A stretch of DNA of 64,000 nt, taken from the NCBI GenBank assembly GCA_964030785.1, contig OZ034967.1:48333533-48397532 (forward strand), read 5' to 3'. The notes beneath the pieces were generated by a model. The model ran no database searches, was not told the origin of the DNA, and saw only the letters and a list, made by a program, of their open reading frames with translations. Shown here in pieces: positions 25,099 to 36,146 of the stretch. Source of the stretch: Siderastrea siderea. Its lineage: Eukaryota > Cnidaria > Anthozoa > Scleractinia > Rhizangiidae. Positions within the stretch are counted from its first letter, which is position 1. The number at the start of each line of letters is the position of its first letter. A program made the position numbers and the translations under genes.

Positions 25099-25368
25099 TA
25101 GTCTGGCGCCACGCGATGGAAGAAAGCGTTGGTTTCTGCATGAAATAAAAACATATAGTATCCAAATAATTGTGTCCATGAAATAAAATACATATAGTTA
25201 CCATATAATTGTGTCCATGAAATAAAATACATATAGTTATCCATATAATTGAAAAATATATAGTTCTCCATAAAATGATCGCCATCAGATGGAAAGTAGA
25301 TATATAGTTGGGTTTGGTTATAGATCATTTTGCAAAAATGATCTAGAACCCCCAACTATATAACTACT
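25099..25368. repeat. Polinton-A right terminal inverted repeat
   Basis: Reverse complement of 7069-7290, identical over the outer 85 bp, with an extra copy of the roughly 40-bp ATGGACACAAT-containing unit. It ends ACTACT at 25368, directly followed by the target duplication. Confidence 0.88.
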
Positions 25369-25374
25369 GAACCC
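25369..25374. other. Right 6-bp target site duplication of Polinton-A (GAACCC)
   Basis: Matches 7063-7068; the PolB-B reading frame continues straight after it. Confidence 0.9.
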
Positions 25375-26030
25375 TACGTGGATAGAAGAAGCAATCACAT
25401 GGGGGTTTGTGAGAGACATTTCAATACGCGTTTAAGACAAACAGGAAACTTTGTGGACACTCCCAATTTGGTTCCAGCACTGCAAGATGGTTTGAGGCGT
25501 GCTGTCAATCGTGTCTTAGCAACTACACCCAATTTACATGACCGAGATCGTCTCTATTTTACATTAAGTTCAAATCGATTAACATCCAATTTTCAAGGTT
25601 GGGGGTTACGTGCCGGGGAATGGAGAGAAGGCGGGGATCGACTAGATGGCCTTTTCAATCGATTGAGTCTAGCCCTCAACAGCAATGAGCAATTTGAAAT
25701 GGATGATTCCTTTCAATTATCCATTACTCAAGTCATCCGCCCGCCAGAAGGAAGTGGGGGAAAACGAAACATCAAACCTGGTCACCGACCCATAAGCATT
25801 CTCAAGATTTCCAAAAAGTCCATCATTCGCATCAATAATGACGACAATCTATGTTGCGCAAGAGCCATTGTCACAGCCAAAGCCAGACTCGACAATCACG
25901 CACAATGAGAGTCCATTAGAAGGGGAAGAAAAATACAAAAAGAACTCGCACTGCTTCTCCACCACGAGGCAAACGTCACGCCGGGTCCCTGCAGTTATGA
26001 GGAACTAACCCAGTTCGGCCATGCGCCATC
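25369..26030 (+). pseudogene. Polinton-B PolB, segment 2
   Basis: Continuation of the PolB reading frame from 6796-7068. About 175 codons are open before a TGA at 25906-25908, after which the same frame stays open to 26030, where the hAT element begins. The segment has the features of the N-terminal domain of cnidarian Polinton PolB (E-R-H-F-N-T-R, a G-W-G-L-R-A-G-E-W segment, later a C-A-R-A-I-V strand). It contains no polymerase motif. Damage: one stop and two insertion borders. Confidence 0.75.
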
Positions 26031-28888
26031 TAGGCATTTGCCGATTGTGCTAGTAAAAGTGGCATATTATGCTAGTGGCAGTGCTCGTTTTTTGCCCAAA
26101 TTATGCTCAAATTATGCTCGCTTTTCAAAATTATGCTACTTTTTAAAAAAATTATTCTGTGCACAGACTTCACAACTCACAACAAGACAAGTTTGAAAAT
26201 GTATTTTATTAACCCTGGCCTGACGTTCTGGGCCCGGTTGTTCAAAACCTGGGTAACTTTATCCGGTGGTTAGGCCTATACGGCGGATAAATCTGCTATC
26301 CAGCGAACAAAAATAGGTTGCACAAAGCCTGGATAGTGTGGTGGATAACTATCCGCGGATAGCTTGCTAACCATCGCGTGTAGCAGAGCGTGACACAGTT
26401 TGCACAAGGTTTTGCACTCAAATGGCCTCCAGTTACCATGGTAAAGTATGCAAATTTCGAGTAAACAACAAACTGTGCGCGCGCTAGCAGCTCGCGCTGG
26501 GTTTCAAAACAAATAAAAACAAATACAGTGAAAACTAAACCATGCAGTTTCTGACAAAGCCCTGGATAACAAATTTAACATTGAATAATCTCGCTCGTTT
26601 CTGAACCACGCAGTCCGGCTTGACTTCTCTAATTCGTTCTCTAACAGTTAATTAGCGCTTGTTATATTGAAGCATCACACTTGCTTGCAAGTAATCTGCA
26701 AGTGCACGATCTTGTTGATCATTGAATGAAGCTGCCAGGATGCTGAATACTCTCTCTGCGGCAGCAGGCGATGGTTGGACCAACAGTATTTTCTTCACTG
26801 CCATGGACCAATTTGGGAGACGGTCTGCGTGGGCCTGCCACCACTCTACCTTCTTTTCCTCTTGTTCAATGACCACATCCTGAGCAGCAGCGACGTACTG
26901 TGGAAGCTCTCTAATTAGGCCATTGATAGTTGCATCATTGTCGAGGAAAGGGAAAATCCTTAGGGCTTCTACTGTAGCGGGTGTAGGCCTCATCCATTGA
27001 ACGGCAACTGGACACATGATTCTTGCAGCTTTGAAGGCCGTGACTGTGTCATAGAGCTTCACGTTAAACTTCTGCAAGAACCAAAGTATAGCCGGCTGTA
27101 CACAAGCTTTTGCCTTCCGTTCTAGATCCGCGGCTCTCTGAGTAGCATCTTCGTTGGCAATTGCGGCAGCAACTGCGCGTACATTAGGAAAGTGCGGAGC
27201 TTGGCATGCCTCGGCGACAGCCTTTAACTTCTCGTAGCATGAAAACACAAGGGGCCCGTCACCTTCCAAGTAGTATGTAGCTTTCACAAAATGCTCTCCT
27301 ACATCAATGGTCACAGCCAATTCGAGCTTAAGATCGACAAGGCGCTGAGGATCTGAGAGTATAGCTCGAAGCTGTGCCACAATCTTTGGAGCAATGTTCT
27401 CTACTTCCGCATCATTCAGGAATCCAGCAACGTCTCCAAACTGCTCCAGTAGCTGCCTGTAAACTTCCCATTTTGACCACCAGCGTGTTTCGCTATACGA
27501 TTTCGGCTTTCGATCGGTTAGATCCTGCCATGCCAACTTTGCTTTATGGCTGTGACTGAATAAGCGTACCCACAGGTTTCCAAACTCCAAAAGAGTAGGA
27601 ATTTCCAGATGTTTGCCAACATTATCGAGCGTGTGGGAAAAGCAGACAATGTTCAACATCTTTGGGAAGATGAATGCTATCCGATCCAATGCTGCTTGAT
27701 TGACACTTGCTCCATCCCTCATCGCTGCAAGCAAAGAGTTCGCCTTGATCCCAAATTCAATGCAAAGGGCTTCGTTGAGAACTCTTGCTAGTTCTTCTGA
27801 ATTCACCGACTTTGAGCAAATGTCAATTCTTATAAGACGCTGTGTTATCATCCAGTCATCATTAATAAAGCGAAGGATTATCGCAATAGCCTCACCTTGC
27901 CTGGTGCTCCCGTCAAATATTACTGAAACGTCCCTTGTCATATCTTCTCCTGGCAAAGACAGTTCCTTCTTTATTCTCTCAACTTCTTGCTTGAAAATAA
28001 GAGAAACATACTGTCCGAGATGCGCACTATGAGTGAGGCGATACCCATTTTTCTCTAGCAAAGGACGTAGCCTGTCTACCTTCCCGATTGGAATCCCTGC
28101 TTTCAAAAATTCCTCCACTACTTCCTGTCGGTATGCTTGCTCAGCCAACGGCAGCGTGTTGTCTTTACGAGTCTTCTCTCTGCTGAGTGCTTCGGCTATC
28201 GTTTGTTCTCTTAACCTTGATCTCTTCAGTGCATCTTTCCCTTTGGCATGTTTTGTTGAACTACAATGTGATGCTAAAATGCTCTTTTTGGATGATACAA
28301 TTTCTCTGCAGGCATTGCAAAAGATCGTTGTGCCTCTGACACTCAGGTGCTGATCAGGGAACTGATTAATACGATCTTGCAAAGGGACATTTTTCACATT
28401 AGTGACATTACTCGTCCCCCTCCTCTTGTATTTTCCAGTGGTGGATTCGAGGCGTCTATCCCGGGCAAGTTGTGCAGGCTTTGGTCTATCCTTTCTGTTC
28501 TCGCTTCCTTGTAAACTATCTGGATGTAAGTTCACTGCACTTGACTCGTTTGGCGTGGCGGCCGCCATTTTGAAACGAGCACTGGGAGAAAGACTAAGGA
28601 GTCTGGGACCGAGACACAGACTTCCGGTTCCGTTTCATCGAATTCCAGCGGTATCTCAACACAACTAAAAAGCAATCGCAAAATAGGAGTGGAACCAACT
28701 GTTAATAGTAATCTATCGTTTTTAGTAGCTGAGATCTTCGTTTTCTTGAATTATTCTAAAATTGTGCTATTAAGACAAGAAAATATACGGATTATGCTAG
28801 CAGTGCTACTTTTGGAAAAAGGGCAAAAATTATGCTCAATTCCTCAGATTATGCCAAAAATTATGCTAGCACAATCGGCAAGAGCCTA
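26031..28888 (-). mobile_element. hAT transposon (2858 bp) in Polinton-B PolB
   Basis: The ends TAGGC...CCGATTGTGCTAG and the matching right end form short terminal inverted repeats. The 8-bp duplication GCGCCATC flanks them exactly (26023-26030 and 28889-28896). Subterminal TTATGCT-type repeats cluster at both ends (26065-26150 and 28790-28875), as expected for hAT transposase binding. One intact transposase gene is inside. About 26220-26640 is non-coding and may contain a small nested repeat (GGCCCGGTTGTTCAAA). Confidence 0.93.
26652..28568 (-). CDS. hAT transposase, CGGBP1-like zinc finger, intact
   Basis: 638 residues with no break. A zinc finger of CGGBP1/BED type is at 84-107 (C-x2-C...H-x5-H), preceded by a D-R-I-N-Q-F-P-D segment. 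The RNase H-like catalytic region follows, with D in V-I-F-D-G-S-T (about 214) and M-R-D-G-A-S-V-N-Q (about 285). The C-terminal hAT dimerisation domain (P-S-P-A-A-A-E-R-V-F-S-I-L, about 600) ends the protein. The enzyme excises and inserts hAT elements with 8-bp duplications, which are present here. The intact frame and perfect duplication suggest recent activity. Confidence 0.9.
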   Translation of the reverse strand: MAAATPNESSAVNLHPDSLQGSENRKDRPKPAQLARDRRLESTTGKYKRRGTSNVTNVKNVPLQDRINQFPDQHLSVRGTTIFCNACREIVSSKKSILASHCSSTKHAKGKDALKRSRLREQTIAEALSREKTRKDNTLPLAEQAYRQEVVEEFLKAGIPIGKVDRLRPLLEKNGYRLTHSAHLGQYVSLIFKQEVERIKKELSLPGEDMTRDVSVIFDGSTRQGEAIAIILRFINDDWMITQRLIRIDICSKSVNSEELARVLNEALCIEFGIKANSLLAAMRDGASVNQAALDRIAFIFPKMLNIVCFSHTLDNVGKHLEIPTLLEFGNLWVRLFSHSHKAKLAWQDLTDRKPKSYSETRWWSKWEVYRQLLEQFGDVAGFLNDAEVENIAPKIVAQLRAILSDPQRLVDLKLELAVTIDVGEHFVKATYYLEGDGPLVFSCYEKLKAVAEACQAPHFPNVRAVAAAIANEDATQRAADLERKAKACVQPAILWFLQKFNVKLYDTVTAFKAARIMCPVAVQWMRPTPATVEALRIFPFLDNDATINGLIRELPQYVAAAQDVVIEQEEKKVEWWQAHADRLPNWSMAVKKILLVQPSPAAAERVFSILAASFNDQQDRALADYLQASVMLQYNKR

Positions 28889-31277
28889 GCGCCATCTCTC
28901 TTTGATTACCGATTAATCCTAGTTGATGCCGATCGATCTTTTCATCGAAAGGCTTTCAGTCCGCCCATGGGTCCCAATGAAAAACGAATCATTCTGCTCC
29001 ATGAAAAAGGACATTACGATGTCATAACAACTCTTACTGGATTTTTCGGTTCGAGTTGTGTGTGCTCACTGTTTAAAGCCATATAACAGTGAAGGACGTC
29101 ATCTATGTCCAATCAACAAGAGTTTTTGTCATGCTTGTCGACAGCATGGGTGTCCTGATTTCAACGAGGCTTTTCCCCGGGGTTTCAAAGCAACTCAATG
29201 TTGCGATCATTGTCGTCGTGACTTCTTCGGGGACACTTGCTTTCAAGCCCATCGCACTCTCGATCACGTTGGCAAAGTTGCACCCGATCCTCAACTCACG
29301 ATCTGTTTCAAGACTCGTCGATGTCCTCACTGCTTCAAACTCGAATCGGGTGTCAAAAACAATCAGCGTCACAAGTGTGGTTTCCCGGACTGCCCATCGT
29401 GTCACGAGTACGTGGACATCAATACCCACAAGTGCTTCATTCAGAAAGTCATGACCCCCCAGGAAAAGAAAGAAGAAAAAAAGAAAAGAAAGCGCAAGCG
29501 CAAACGACAGGGTGGATCAAGAGCCAAACGTGGTGCCGCAGCAGGTCTCCAAACTTTGTGCGCCAACGAAGAAGGAAGCGATGACAACTTGGAAAGCGGT
29601 GAAGACGACGACGAAGAAGACAAGCCCCCTCTTCATGTCTTTTTTGACATCGAAGCAATGCAGCCTCAAGAAAAACACGAAGCCAATTTAGTCATAGCTG
29701 AAACAGAATTGGATTCGACACCTCTTCAATTCAAAGGGAAACACTGTTTAAGAGATTTTCTGGAATGGTTGGACACCTTGACAGAAAACGACACGCGTCC
29801 CGTGTTTGTGTTGGCCCACAACTTTCAAGGGTATGACGGTTACTTCGTCGTCGCTGAGTACCAGGGTACCAACCAACTCGTGAAACAGATCCGCAACGGG
29901 TGCAAGCTACTGGAAGTAGAACATGATCTCATTCGCTTCATCGACTCCATGAGTTTCTTTCAAATGCCTCTATCGGCCTTTCCAAAAACCTTCGGATTGA
30001 CTGAACTGAAAAAAGGGTACTTTCCACACAAGTTCAACCTTCCTGAAAATCAATGGTACGTGGGTCCTGTTCCCGCCATCGATTACTACATGCCAGAAAG
30101 CATGGCACCCGACGCCCGCCAAGACTTTGAAAAGTGGCACAAAGACCAGCGTGACATGGAAATCATTTTTGATTTTCAAAAAGAGTTAGTGGCCTATTGC
30201 AAATCAGATGTGCGCCTCCTCAAGGAAGGGTGTATGACATTCAAACGATTGTTTGAAGCCAAAACATCATTCAACCCTTTTGATCACATCACCATTGCCT
30301 CGGCTTGCAACAGAGACCTGCGGATGAATCGAATGATACCCAAAAGCATCGCCAGTGAACCGGTGAATGGGTGGCGCAATTGCATCAACCAGTCCAAAGT
30401 AGCCCTGGAATGGTTAACCTGGTGTGACCATGCTATCAGAGAAACGACCCTGAACCACATGAGTGATGAACACTTGGATGACCACGATCTCATGGCTGCT
30501 GCTTACCCACTCCATCAACATCCCAGACATCGTGTATACGTTCAACACAGCGGCAACGGGGGAGAGTATCGCATACCCAATACCCATTGGTTCGTTGATG
30601 GCTATTGTGCAGACACCAACACCGTTTATGAATTCCACGGTTGCTTTTGGCATGGTTGCCCAAAGTGCTATCCCGTACAAAACGAAACCCACTTGCGACT
30701 ATGTGACCGCACCATGTATGACGTCTATGAAAAAACGCGACAAAGAACCAGAGCAATCGAGGCACGTGGGTACAACGTTGTTGAGATGTGGGAATGTGAG
30801 TGGTCCCGGTTGAAACAAAACCAAGACGACATCCGTGCTTATGTCGATCGACTCGAATTCAGTGAACCCCTCAATCCGCATGACGCCTTCTGTGGGGGAC
30901 GCACCAATGCTGTCAAGTTGTATCACCACGTCACACCCACCCAAAAGATTCACTACATTGATTACACTTCTTTGTACCCATGGGTCAACAAGACGTGTGT
31001 TAATCCGAGAGGTCACCCCACATTCATCTCTCAGCCAGATGGAACCGATATCAGTGGTTACTTTGGTGTCATTAAATGCAAAGTCATTCCACCTTGTGGT
31101 CTCTACCACCCGGTGCTACCTTTCCGCCATGCTGGAAAACTCACCTTTCCCCTTTGTGCTGCCTGCGTGGAAACAGAAATGGCCAAACCTCTCTTACAAC
31201 GATCCGCCCAGTGCAACCACTCGGACAACGAGCGCGCGTTAACCGGTACGTGGTGCACCCCAGAGCTCCAAGCAGCT
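28889..31277 (+). pseudogene. Polinton-B PolB, segment 3 (exonuclease to motif A), truncated
   Basis: The frame resumes after the hAT element, shifts once near 29058 in a TGTGTGTG run, then stays open to 31277. Order: several CxxC zinc clusters (29060-29450), a Lys/Arg tract like a nuclear signal (29470-29510), an acidic linker, Exo I D-I-E (29646), Exo II N-F-Q-G-Y-D (about 29818), Exo III Y-C-K-S-D (about 30196), an endonuclease-like insert with E-F-H-G-C-F-W-H-G-C (about 30630), and motif A D-Y-T-S-L-Y-P (about 30960). Motifs B and C are missing because unrelated DNA begins at about 31278. Confidence 0.85.
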
Positions 31278-31690
31278 TGAACTGTCTGTGAGATGAGAGC
31301 GACCAGTTCTGGTGAAACTGCAGCGATAGCCGGCCCGGCCAGTTGAAGGGAAGCTGGCGAGGCTTGACGCGAAGTTGGAGGCAAAACGTTCTCACCAGCC
31401 GAAGATATGGCATTTGGCAACGGAGCCTCTTCTCCAGATGAAGCAGTCAGGAACCGGAGCAGTTTGTAGGCTATTATTCGTCCCACGAGAACCCATCGTA
31501 GAAATACAAGCGAAGGAAAAAAACACAGCGAAGCCACCAAGCACAGTCGAAACGGCAAAAGTGCACGTGAGAATGAGCTGACCTCAAAAGCTGAGCTGTA
31601 AAGCTACGCAACTCCCTGCAGACCCCCAACCACTGCGCATGATTACGACAGGGGAGGCCGCTGACCAGCATTGTTTTGAATTTAACTTAG
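31278..31690 (-). other. Retroelement gag-like fragment joined to truncated PolB
   Basis: On the minus strand about 31265-31440 reads a segment rich in Ser, Pro and Ala followed by S-P-E-L-V-A-L-I-S-Q-T-V-Q-A, a pattern I associate with N-terminal gag-like ORFs of cnidarian retroelements. It ends at the PolB border. No reverse transcriptase or terminal repeat is visible. The identification is weak; what is clear is the abrupt break in PolB homology. Confidence 0.25.
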
Positions 31691-33082
31691 CTTAAATTGT
31701 ATTTAACCACATCTCAGAAATTTTTTCGGAAGCACTAAAAAACCTAAAAAGCTGAGCACGAAAAGCGAGCGAGCAGGAGCTCCACTTGTTTCCCTTGCAG
31801 GAAATCGCATTGAGATGTCATTTTGGTGAGAACTATTTTGGGACTCGTGTCTGTCAAACTTACTTTTCGTGTCTTGGAATGGCTTTTGGCGGAAAGTTTA
31901 AATTGCACCAGCTGCTCACATAGATTTGGAAAAAAATAGAGGATGAACATATATTTCTAAATTCCACTTGTTTCTCTATTTTTTGACAGCTGAGTGTTTA
32001 AACTTGCAAAGGAATTTGGGCAACTGAAATGCGACGTGGAAATTTCTGTTATAATTCTACCTCAGTCTAAACCATAACCAGAACTGAAAACATTATTAAC
32101 GATAAAGTTTGGGCTGGAATCAAATTCCAGTGTAATATTTTCCACAAGGATACTGTCGCAAATATTCAATTTCCATTCTTTCACTAAAATCTTTTCCATA
32201 CCCCTTTGTGATATTAGTGAGAAGAAGATAAGGAAACCATAAAATGTCAAACAGCATGTGACTTCAATCAAAACATTAATTTTATTTAAAACACCTATCC
32301 TATTTACAATATTTTCAATCCTATTTAAATCTATTCATTTTGTATGCGATTTCACCTGATTCTATTTACAACATTATAAGTTTTAAAAGTCTTAAGGGTT
32401 TATCAAAAGAAATGTTCTAAAATGTAAACACATAACAAACTCAAGTTCAATAAAGTAGAAACAATTAAACAACACTTTTGTCAATACTGTTTTTGTATTT
32501 TAAATATCTGCTGAGTACATCTTACATCCACATCTTCCCGCTGTGAAGGTGCTGCCAGGCAGAACCAAAAAACAAGTGCCTTAACTGTCTGCATTTTGTT
32601 GACATTAAGGGGAGGCTTTCCTGCACTGCGAACGTTCCTTCCCTCCAGTTCATGGGGCTGGAATAGCTGGCACACTAAGATGACAGCAAAATTTTTTTCT
32701 GAGGTGGCTTTTGTCTTTAAAGGAAAAGGTCACTATCATCATTGGGCTCAGAAACAACGTTGGTTGTGCGCTTTTGTTTAGTAACTTGTTCGGTGACTTC
32801 TTCTCTGACTTGGACTGTCTCTGGTTGTCCGGTTAAGACTGCGATCAAAACATCCAGTTTGTCCAGTTTGTCCAGTTTGTAATCTTGTGGTAGGCTGATT
32901 TTTGTTTTGAGGTAGCCATAAGCGTAAAACGTCTGGCTGGCTTGAGTGTATTAAGTTGTGCTTCAGAGATGCTAATTTGTTGGGACGCCTCCACTGACAC
33001 AAAGTTCTGGAAATGGTGGGTCTGCTTGGTGAGGTAGTTGTCAATGTCACTCTCTGGTAGACAAAGAAAAGACCATCGCTAT
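31691..33082. other. Non-coding A/T-rich stretch
   Basis: I see no gene. Long A/T-rich runs (32270-32480) and a short tandem CCAGTTTGTC repeat (about 32850-32880) are present. Short open frames lack any recognisable pattern. Confidence 0.5.
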
Positions 33083-36000
33083 GATCAGTGGCACAATCCA
33101 GGGGTACAAAAGCGAAACATGGGCCAAAATTAGAAATTTTTCAAATTTGCTTTTGTTCAAGTAGAACAGTACATTTCCATATAAGGAATGCTTAGAATAC
33201 AATTTTAATTTTTTTCAGCCGAAAAAACTGCAAAAAATCAATATGTAAATACATTACCCATAATGCATTGTGGGCGTGGCCATTCTATTTTTTGTATAAA
33301 TGTCACTGTTGAGACTACAAACTATTTAAAAAACAACGCAAATTTACAGCAAAACACTTTTAAAGGCATTGATTGGATACAAAAAAGCAAAAGAACTAAA
33401 TACGGACATAATTTCCTTATGTTGAGCAAGTGAGAGTTTGAAAAGCTCTTTCCTATATCTTTTGATAGTTGTAAGCTCGCCACATATTGCTCGAACTGTA
33501 TTTGCGTAAACTATAGCCTTCTTTTTATCTAACTTGTAAGACATATCTATAATGTGATCTCTGAGGAAAAAGTTGCCTTCAAGGATAAATGATCCCTTCT
33601 GATAAGCTGCGCCATAGTCATCAACAGTGTCAGAAGACAAGCATACGGCACCAGGACTGGAAACCTTAAGCAGGTAGTAGTCGTAACAGGCATCGTCAGC
33701 TGCTGCAATGGCTACAATGCTTCCAGCCTCCACCAGATCGGTTACTCCATTGACTCTTTTGGTATCTACAGCATCTTGGTTTTGCCTGGTAACAGCAACC
33801 TGGCCATTCCGAGACATCTCTGTTTCCTGCCACTTGTCCACAAACTCAGAGTTCACACAAGAATCATTGTTTCCTAGCAAGCAATCATCACACACACAGC
33901 TGCGGTGCCTTGTAAAGATTTCGCATTGTGTTGGTGTGGTTTGGATGGAGTGTACTTTTCTTATTCCCTTGACTTCCTTGAAAGTGCGTCCTGGACGTTT
34001 TCTTGGAATTGATCCTTCGCCTTCAGTTGGAATGTAAAAATACACTCGCTTCTTGAGGGTAATGCCTCCAGAACATGTCGTGGGTTGCTGGAAATTTTCT
34101 GATAATCATACAAGTCTTTAGCACAACCAGTGGTGACCTTCCTCTGAAGAACAGCAAGAGTGGCTGGCTGCTTTACATTGGCACCGGCCGCTTGCCAAAG
34201 GTGTGCTTTGACTTGTACTGTCCGGCACAGCCATCTGTGAATTCATGGATTTTTCCACAGTTACGTGTTGTTTTTCTCTGAGGTAACTTAGAATGAGGCT
34301 TTGAACATGGTGAACAAAATGGAAGTCTTGTGTGTTGTCGTCTGTTGGGGTGAATAGGTGCTCTTTGATGATGGAGGGGTTATCTTCAGTGCTTTCCTTT
34401 CCATCAGCTTGGAGATTAGCATGACGGTAGAGAATGGTGACATGAATGGATACTTTGTTGAAGTCGAAATATTGTGATTGGATCTCATCTTGTGAACGGC
34501 ATATATAGTTTTCTGAAAAGTCATGAACACAGATGATATGATTCAATGGGAGATTGGCTAAAAGGGTGTCAAACTGGTCTTTCTGCCATTTAGCCATGAA
34601 AGAATGGTAAGTGTAGTTAGTAAGAAGTTCTAAAAAGTACTTGAACATTTCATGTACTGGGGTTTCTTTTGTCACAAGTGCAATTTTTCGTCGTTCTTCT
34701 CCATCCTTATCTTGAATCGTCACATACTCGTATCTCTTCCACTCCACCAGGACTTCTTTTGACTCTTCTTCCTCTCATAACTTAAACTTCTCGACACCAC
34801 ATTCTTCACACTGTCGCATTAAGCATTCCAAGTGATGGTGAGTGGCTTCTTCTTCTTTCTCACAAAGGGTTGAGGCAACAGCTTCACTTAAAAAATTGAA
34901 CACAGGGCCTGATTCATTGCCACGCTTCCACGACCTTTCAAACTTGTTTCACCTTGTAACTTGCGTTTTTCACGTAGCCGCTTCATTCTTTCTCGAGCTT
35001 TTTCAGCAAGCTTTTCTTGATTATTTTGGTAGTACTCTCTTTTGTTAGCATTTTTCTTTTCTCTCTGATTGTTTCTCCATGTGCTTATTGAATATTTATC
35101 AGTTTTTCCCTCCATTTGCGATCGCGTGGCTTCGTCACACAACTAGTCACATTTCTTGGAACTGCACGTGTTGATTCTATTGTTTTTAGCCGTGAAACCT
35201 CTGTAAGCCCCCCCAAATATTCCTTCAGTGTTTTGGTAGTCTGTTGCCACAAAATGGATGCTTTTGCGCTTCAAAGTGGGGTGAAAATTTCCTCCCGAAT
35301 CTGCTGTAGCGGTGGTTTCTTCTTCTTTGGTTCATGTTACACAATGGTGGAACGTGCGTTTGTGTTCGGGGTTCCAGAAAAATGGAAATATTCTCCGTTT
35401 AAAGCGAAGAAAATCGAAACAGATTTCACAGACACACTTGAATGCTTATGAGAATAGTGTGTGCACAGTCTCACGCTTGAAGGCCGGTTTGCTTCTCAAG
35501 GAGATTAAAAAGAAGTAAGCAAGTAAGGCTAATTTTTGATGAAGTCGAAGTTGTAACAATGTGTTCGGGGATGAACATATTTTGATTTATCACAGGAGCA
35601 GCTTAAGCAATCGAGTTGAAACTACTTACACGTAAACTTTGTCTTATGAGAACTTAGCCATATTTTTTGCGGGACGAAAGTGTGTTTCTTTGGTATATTA
35701 TATTGTGATAGTTTTTTGGCTTAACTGTTTAAACTAGACTGCATTACAGAAGACATCTTTGTATAAAATTCGGTATTTTGTTGTTTAGTAAAGCAGTATA
35801 AGCTTTATTTTGTACCCAGGCATGTTAGTTGGATGCAATTAAAGATGTTTCTAATGATAAATGAAGTGTGTGGTTGATTTGGGTGAAACAGTGATATTGA
35901 CTTTGACTCGCGTCTTGTATTTATGTTACGCGTTACATTCTAAAATGATGCATTTTTCGCCCGTTGAAAAAAAAATTAAAATTACAGTTTATTTTCCTTT

Positions 36001-36143
36001 CCAAATGTTTTTACATCCCGATAATCTTCAATTATTAGGAAAACTTTCTGTTAAGTTTCAGCAATTGTCAGCGTTTCGTTTTATAGATATTTCCATTTAA
36101 GTGCGACCAGTATGGTTTGTACCCCTGGACTGTGCCACTGATC
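33083..36143 (-). mobile_element. 3.06 kb DNA transposon with about 25-bp inverted ends
   Basis: The left end GATCAGTGGCACAATCCAGG continues as GGTACAAA, and its near-perfect reverse complement closes the element at 36143. TAT on both sides (33080-33082, 36144-36146) may be a 3-bp target duplication. A decayed minus-strand gene fills the middle. The superfamily is not certain; a 3-bp duplication would fit Harbinger-like or CACTA-like families, but the terminal sequence does not decide it. Confidence 0.7.
33344..35142 (-). pseudogene. Decayed DDE-like transposase of the 3.06 kb element
   Basis: Three consecutive minus-strand open segments (34888-35142, 34118-34747, 33344-34045) in different frames look like one protein. 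A basic coiled N-terminus (R-E-Y-Y-Q-N-N-Q-E-K) is followed by a central part with H-D-F-S-E-N-Y, whose Asp could be the first catalytic acid. A T-D-D-N-T-Q-D-F-H-F-V-H-H segment may hold the second. The Cys-rich C-terminal part starts near 33900. Similar proteins are widespread in cnidarian and echinoderm genomes from memory. Frameshifts and stops make it inactive. Confidence 0.5.
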
Positions 36144-36146
36144 TAT

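Larger units (their letters stand above)
7069..25368 (+). mobile_element. Polinton-A: complete 18.3 kb Polinton/adintovirus-like element
   Basis: The boundaries are set by terminal inverted repeats starting AGTAGTTATATAG, the exact 6-bp duplication GAACCC, and the empty-site copy at 4715-5253. The element encodes the full virion set (packaging ATPase, major and minor capsid, maturation protease, PLA2), an integrase, and a protein-primed PolB. Two fibre/lectin-like proteins are added. Minus-strand genes occupy 7930-12116 and plus-strand genes 12244-24232. Damage is slight: one TGA in the major capsid gene and possibly lost start codons. This and the exact duplication imply a recent insertion. 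It is A/T-rich compared with Polinton-B. Confidence 0.93.

Noticed and set aside
27374..28668. Several plus-strand ORFs across the hAT transposase
   Set aside because: They are antisense shadows of the intact minus-strand transposase reading frame.
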